Notes under the pieces: generated by a model
What the model saw: only the letters and a program-made list of their open reading frames with translations
Told to the model about the DNA's origin: nothing
Databases searched by the model: none
DNA from: Planctomycetia bacterium
GTDB lineage: Bacteria; Planctomycetota; Phycisphaerae; Phycisphaerales; SM1A02
NCBI GenBank assembly: GCA_005798965.1
Contig: SYIB01000322.1
Span: forward strand, 1-8,839
Direction of reading: 5' to 3'
DNA length: 8,839 nucleotides
Part shown: positions 6,436 through 8,839 of the stretch, one piece after another
How the letters are laid out: each line of letters begins with the position of its first letter
Position numbering within the stretch: the first letter of the stretch is position 1
Translations under genes and position numbers: made by a program

Positions 6436-6460
6436 GGCGCCGATGCGCCGCGTTGACGCG
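6436..6460. terminator. Small hairpins in the convergent gap, possible two-way terminator
   Basis: The 57-bp gap between two convergent genes holds GGCGC-CGAT-GCGCC (6436-6449; 5-bp stem, 4-nt loop) and, overlapping by one base, CGCG-TTGA-CGCG (6449-6460; 4-bp stem). Convergent placement fits a bidirectional terminator, but no T-tract follows on either strand and the stems are short. Only the pairing is seen; function is a guess. Confidence 0.3.
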
Positions 6461-6480
6461 TCTTCGACTCGTGCGACCGT

Positions 6481-7401
6481 TCAGGTCCGCGAGAGGAATT
6501 CGTGCAGCGCGTCGCGGGATGCCGTGCCCTCAACGCCCACGTTTGCGTGGTCGATCTCGGGGTCGATGAATGCGTCGTGCGGTGCTGTCGCGCGGACCAC
6601 ATCGAGTGGCGCTGCGACGACATCAAGCGCGCCGCCCAAGACCATGACCGGGCACTGGACCCGGGCAAGCGTGCGATGCAGCGGCTCCTCGCCGCGGGCC
6701 AACCACCAGGCGGCCGTGGCGGCGAAGGGCCCCGCGGGCAGCCCGCGTGCCCGCAGCCGATTGGCCATCGGAACGATCAACGAGTCGTAGGGCGCCATGA
6801 GCACGAGGCGCCGGGCGGGCGTGCCGCGCTCGGCAAGGAGTGCCGCAAGTCGCGCTGCCACCATCGCACCCATCGAGTGGCCGACGAGCGTGATGCCTCC
6901 TTCGATGGCCGTGGACGACGCGGTGCCGTTGAACGCCTCCACGATCACCTGATCGAGGTCAAGGTGATCGCTGTGGCCGATGCTGGTCGTACCCGGCGCC
7001 TCGCCGTGGCCGCGAAGGTCCGGCATCACGATCGAGGCCGCGTGGCCCAGCAACCACGGCGCTCGGCGCAGGGAATCCCAACGCGAACGGCCCCAGCCAT
7101 GGATGAGCAGCATGGCGCCCGTACCGTGGCCCTCGACGAGCCACCAAGGCAGGACGATCGAACGTGCGGAGGGCGGAACGTGACGCGCCGTCGGAGCGGT
7201 GCCCGTCGCCTGCAGCACGGTGCTGCCTTCACGCCAGTCACGCACGCCCGGGAGTTCTCCGGGGCTCGCTGGCACGCCGTGCGCCAGCGCCCAGGCGTAG
7301 GTTGCGCGGCGGGGTCGCTTGGCCTCACGCGCAATCGCAACGGTGTAGGTCGTCGTGATGGCTCCGGCGGCGACCGCAGCAAGCGGGACCAGCGGGATCA
7401 T
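6481..7401 (-). CDS. Membrane-anchored alpha/beta hydrolase
   Basis: This protein of about 306 residues has an N-terminal hydrophobic segment (MIPLVPLAAVAAGAITTTYT) followed by basic residues, fitting a signal anchor. The body is an alpha/beta-hydrolase of the S33/Hydrolase_4 sort: oxyanion loop LIHGWGRSRWD (99-109), strand DLRGHGEAPG (128-137), nucleophile elbow LVGHSMGAM with Ser176, acid Asp260 in LGGALDVVAAP and His285 in IDHANVG. The triad appears complete, so it is probably an esterase, lipase or peptidase; the substrate cannot be told. I chose ATG 7401 because it forms an ATGA overlap with the stop of the cyclodeaminase gene, like the GTGA junction upstream. ATG 7410, three codons earlier, is nearly as good. 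Neither has a clear Shine-Dalgarno, consistent with translational coupling. Extension to 7464 would add an Arg-rich stretch and is unlikely. Confidence 0.87.
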   Translation of the reverse strand: MIPLVPLAAVAAGAITTTYTVAIAREAKRPRRATYAWALAHGVPASPGELPGVRDWREGSTVLQATGTAPTARHVPPSARSIVLPWWLVEGHGTGAMLLIHGWGRSRWDSLRRAPWLLGHAASIVMPDLRGHGEAPGTTSIGHSDHLDLDQVIVEAFNGTASSTAIEGGITLVGHSMGAMVAARLAALLAERGTPARRLVLMAPYDSLIVPMANRLRARGLPAGPFAATAAWWLARGEEPLHRTLARVQCPVMVLGGALDVVAAPLDVVRATAPHDAFIDPEIDHANVGVEGTASRDALHEFLSRT

Positions 7402-8018
7402 GACCGGCATGCAGCGACGATGCGGTCGCGCACGGACGAGGCGTTGCCTGCGGCGCGCTCGCACCAGGCTGACCAGGTCGATTGGGCTTCAGGCGCCTGC
7501 AGCGGAAGGTTGGCACGCACGTTCCAGGTCGCGCCCTGCACGGCGAGCGCTGCGAACTCGGCGGCGATCGCGAGGTCGCTGCGGATGATCGTGCTGGTGC
7601 GGCCCGGCATGCGATCGAGCATGGCCAACACGGCGAGCGCGAGATCGCCGATGGCTGCCGGCGCACGGGTGGCTGCATCGACGGCCGGCATCCAGCGAGG
7701 GTCGGCCAGCCGCTCTGCAGGCGTGAGTGACCAGAGCGCGTTGAGCTCGGCGTAGGCCGCGGCATCGAGGTCGGCGAGGGCGAGTGCTTCGGTGCGCGCG
7801 TGGTCCAGATGCACGAGCATGGCTGCGTTGTCCCGCTCCCACTGGGCGAACTTCGACTTGCCCAGCGTGTAGTGCAGCACCATGGAGCCGAGTGCCGCGC
7901 CGTGCGCGAGGGCGACCGCAGATGCGGCCCCGCCGCCCGGGACCGGCTGCTTGGCAGCGAGGTCGTGCAGGTAGCCACCGAGCGTGAGCTGGGCCAAGGG
8001 CGCGCGCGCGATGGTCAC
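7398..8018 (-). CDS. Cyclodeaminase/cyclohydrolase family protein (FTCD_C-like), folate C1 metabolism
   Basis: This 206-residue cytoplasmic, mostly helical protein matches the C-terminal domain of formiminotransferase-cyclodeaminase. It has LAAKQPVPGGGAASAVALAH (20-39) with the PGGG folate-site loop, the TLGKSKF segment (51-57), an Asp-rich helix ADLDAAAY (82-89), and the conserved end SDLAIAAEFAALAVQGATWN (147-166) followed by VRANL. Stand-alone members either deaminate 5-formimino-THF or hydrolyse 5,10-methenyl-THF (FchA type); sequence alone does not decide which. No formiminotransferase or other histidine-degradation gene is visible, which leans slightly towards the cyclohydrolase role. 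The start is GTG 8018, overlapping the pheT stop as GTGA, with a GAGGT Shine-Dalgarno at a good distance. Its own stop overlaps the hydrolase start as ATGA. Confidence 0.9.
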   Translation of the reverse strand: MTIARAPLAQLTLGGYLHDLAAKQPVPGGGAASAVALAHGAALGSMVLHYTLGKSKFAQWERDNAAMLVHLDHARTEALALADLDAAAYAELNALWSLTPAERLADPRWMPAVDAATRAPAAIGDLALAVLAMLDRMPGRTSTIIRSDLAIAAEFAALAVQGATWNVRANLPLQAPEAQSTWSAWCERAAGNASSVRDRIVAACRS

Positions 8019-8839
8019 GAGCGAACCTCGGCGCCGACGCTGGACTGCAACGCACCGATCACGCGCGCGACCTGCGGGTCGGCATCCTCGCGGCGCAGCG
8101 TGCCGGCAGCACTGCGGAAGGTGAGCCTCATGGTCACGCTCTTGCGTCCTTCGCCAACCTGCTTGCCGCGGTAGGTGCCGACGAAGGCGATTGACTCGAA
8201 ATGCTCAAGCGCGAGTTCGCGAACGAGACCCTCGATCGAGGACCACGCCACGCCATCGGCCACGATCGCGCTGACATCACGATCGATCGAGGGGAAACTC
8301 GGCAGGGCGCGCACCGTGGTGTCAGGCGGCCACTGGGTCAGGAGCGGCTTGATGAAGAGCTCCGCGCCGGCGATGGGACCATCGAGACCGAAGGCCTTGA
8401 GTGCATCGGTCGAGAGCAAGCCGATCGTGCCCACGTCGTGGCCGCGTGCACGCACGAGCGCGGCAGGTGAGAGCCCCGCAGCACCGTCGAGCGGGACGAC
8501 ATCAACGGCTTCGTGTGCACCGAGCACCGAACGAAGGAGCCGCTCGACGCAGCCTCGCATGGTGCGCATGGCAGCATCGGCATCGGGCGTGTCGGTGATG
8601 AGAAGCCCGAGCGACGACCGTTCCCGGAGTTCCGCACCGTGCAGGTCGAAGACGTTGGCGGCTTCCATGAGCCGGATCGACGGCGTGCCGCGGTCGGCGT
8701 TGAGGCGCGCCGTGGCCATCAGGCTCGACAGCAGCGAAGGCCGCAGGATGGGGTCGCCAGCGCGCTCATCGCTCACGCGCAGCGGCGTGGTGCCAGCATG
8801 CGTGAAGGGCTGGGCGGCGCGCTCCGAGACGAGCGTGTG
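8015..8839 (-). CDS. pheT: Phenylalanyl-tRNA synthetase beta subunit, C-terminal part (partial)
   Basis: The visible 274 residues are the C-terminal third or so of PheT; the frame stays open to the window edge, so the N-terminus lies beyond 8839. The first part (HTLVSERAAQPF, then ILRPSLLSSLMATARLN at 31-47) is the catalytic-like core, with the characteristic LRPSLL/N pattern and NVFDLHG (62-68). Residues about 178-271 are the C-terminal FDX-ACB (anticodon-binding) domain: LPSFPSIDRDVSAIV (179-193), GKQVGEGRKSVTMRLTF (225-241), GTLRRED and a terminal helix. The beta subunit works with PheS as an alpha2-beta2 enzyme charging tRNA-Phe in the cytoplasm. An internal GTG at 8776 is not the real start, since homologous sequence continues upstream of it. 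The stop overlaps the next gene by 4 bp. Confidence 0.95.
   Translation of the reverse strand, partial: HTLVSERAAQPFTHAGTTPLRVSDERAGDPILRPSLLSSLMATARLNADRGTPSIRLMEAANVFDLHGAELRERSSLGLLITDTPDADAAMRTMRGCVERLLRSVLGAHEAVDVVPLDGAAGLSPAALVRARGHDVGTIGLLSTDALKAFGLDGPIAGAELFIKPLLTQWPPDTTVRALPSFPSIDRDVSAIVADGVAWSSIEGLVRELALEHFESIAFVGTYRGKQVGEGRKSVTMRLTFRSAAGTLRREDADPQVARVIGALQSSVGAEVRS
8025..8029 (-). promoter_or_regulatory. Ribosome binding site deciding the GTG start of the cyclodeaminase gene
   Basis: On the minus strand GAGGT (8029-8025) stands 6 nt before GTG 8018, inside the end of pheT. It supports this GTG as the start over later codons and suggests the gene can recruit ribosomes itself as well as by coupling. 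Confidence 0.6.

Noticed and set aside
6502..7755. 417-codon plus-strand frame opposite the hydrolase and cyclodeaminase genes
   Set aside because: Composition is that of an antisense shadow (Arg, His, Gly, Ala), and both minus-strand genes have complete family motifs.

Overview
The window is GC-rich, densely coded bacterial chromosome: seven genes, short gaps, and coding bias strong enough to open 2.7-2.8 kb shadow frames opposite the real genes. The combination of an exported FG-GAP/VCBS-type propeller protein, a DUF3352-like exported protein, a trypsin-like protease behind a small beta-rich N-terminal module, and mostly weak Shine-Dalgarno sites suggests a Planctomycetota member, perhaps Phycisphaerae-like. 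This is inference from protein style only; no rRNA or clear lineage marker is present. I see no mobile element, CRISPR array, tRNA or rRNA.

Left block (1-3578, minus strand): an exported 755-residue beta-propeller protein with Ca2+-binding loops is followed after 6 bp by a GAF-PP2C (RsbU/SpoIIE-type) phosphatase. They look like one transcription unit, pairing an extracytoplasmic protein with a cytoplasmic signalling enzyme.

Centre (3579-6423, plus strand): a 49-bp divergent intergenic region separates the propeller gene from an exported, PDZ-less HtrA-like serine protease. Its middle is a 31-bp near-palindrome (13 of 15 pairs), a good operator candidate for both directions. After 96 bp comes a 583-residue, methionine-rich exported protein that is an internal duplication of a DUF3352-like module. 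Copies of GCGAATCG lie on both sides of the protease gene.

Right block (6481-8839, minus strand): the C-terminal part of phenylalanyl-tRNA synthetase beta (pheT, cut by the window edge), a stand-alone FTCD_C-type folate cyclodeaminase/cyclohydrolase, and a membrane-anchored alpha/beta hydrolase. Both junctions are 4-bp stop/start overlaps (GTGA, ATGA), so the three genes are probably translationally coupled. This block converges on the central block across a 57-bp gap holding small hairpins.

The most interesting unit is the central divergent cluster: exported propeller, possibly cyclic-nucleotide-responsive phosphatase, and exported protease, sharing one palindromic control region. It could be an envelope-sensing module, but its input, output and partners are not visible here.
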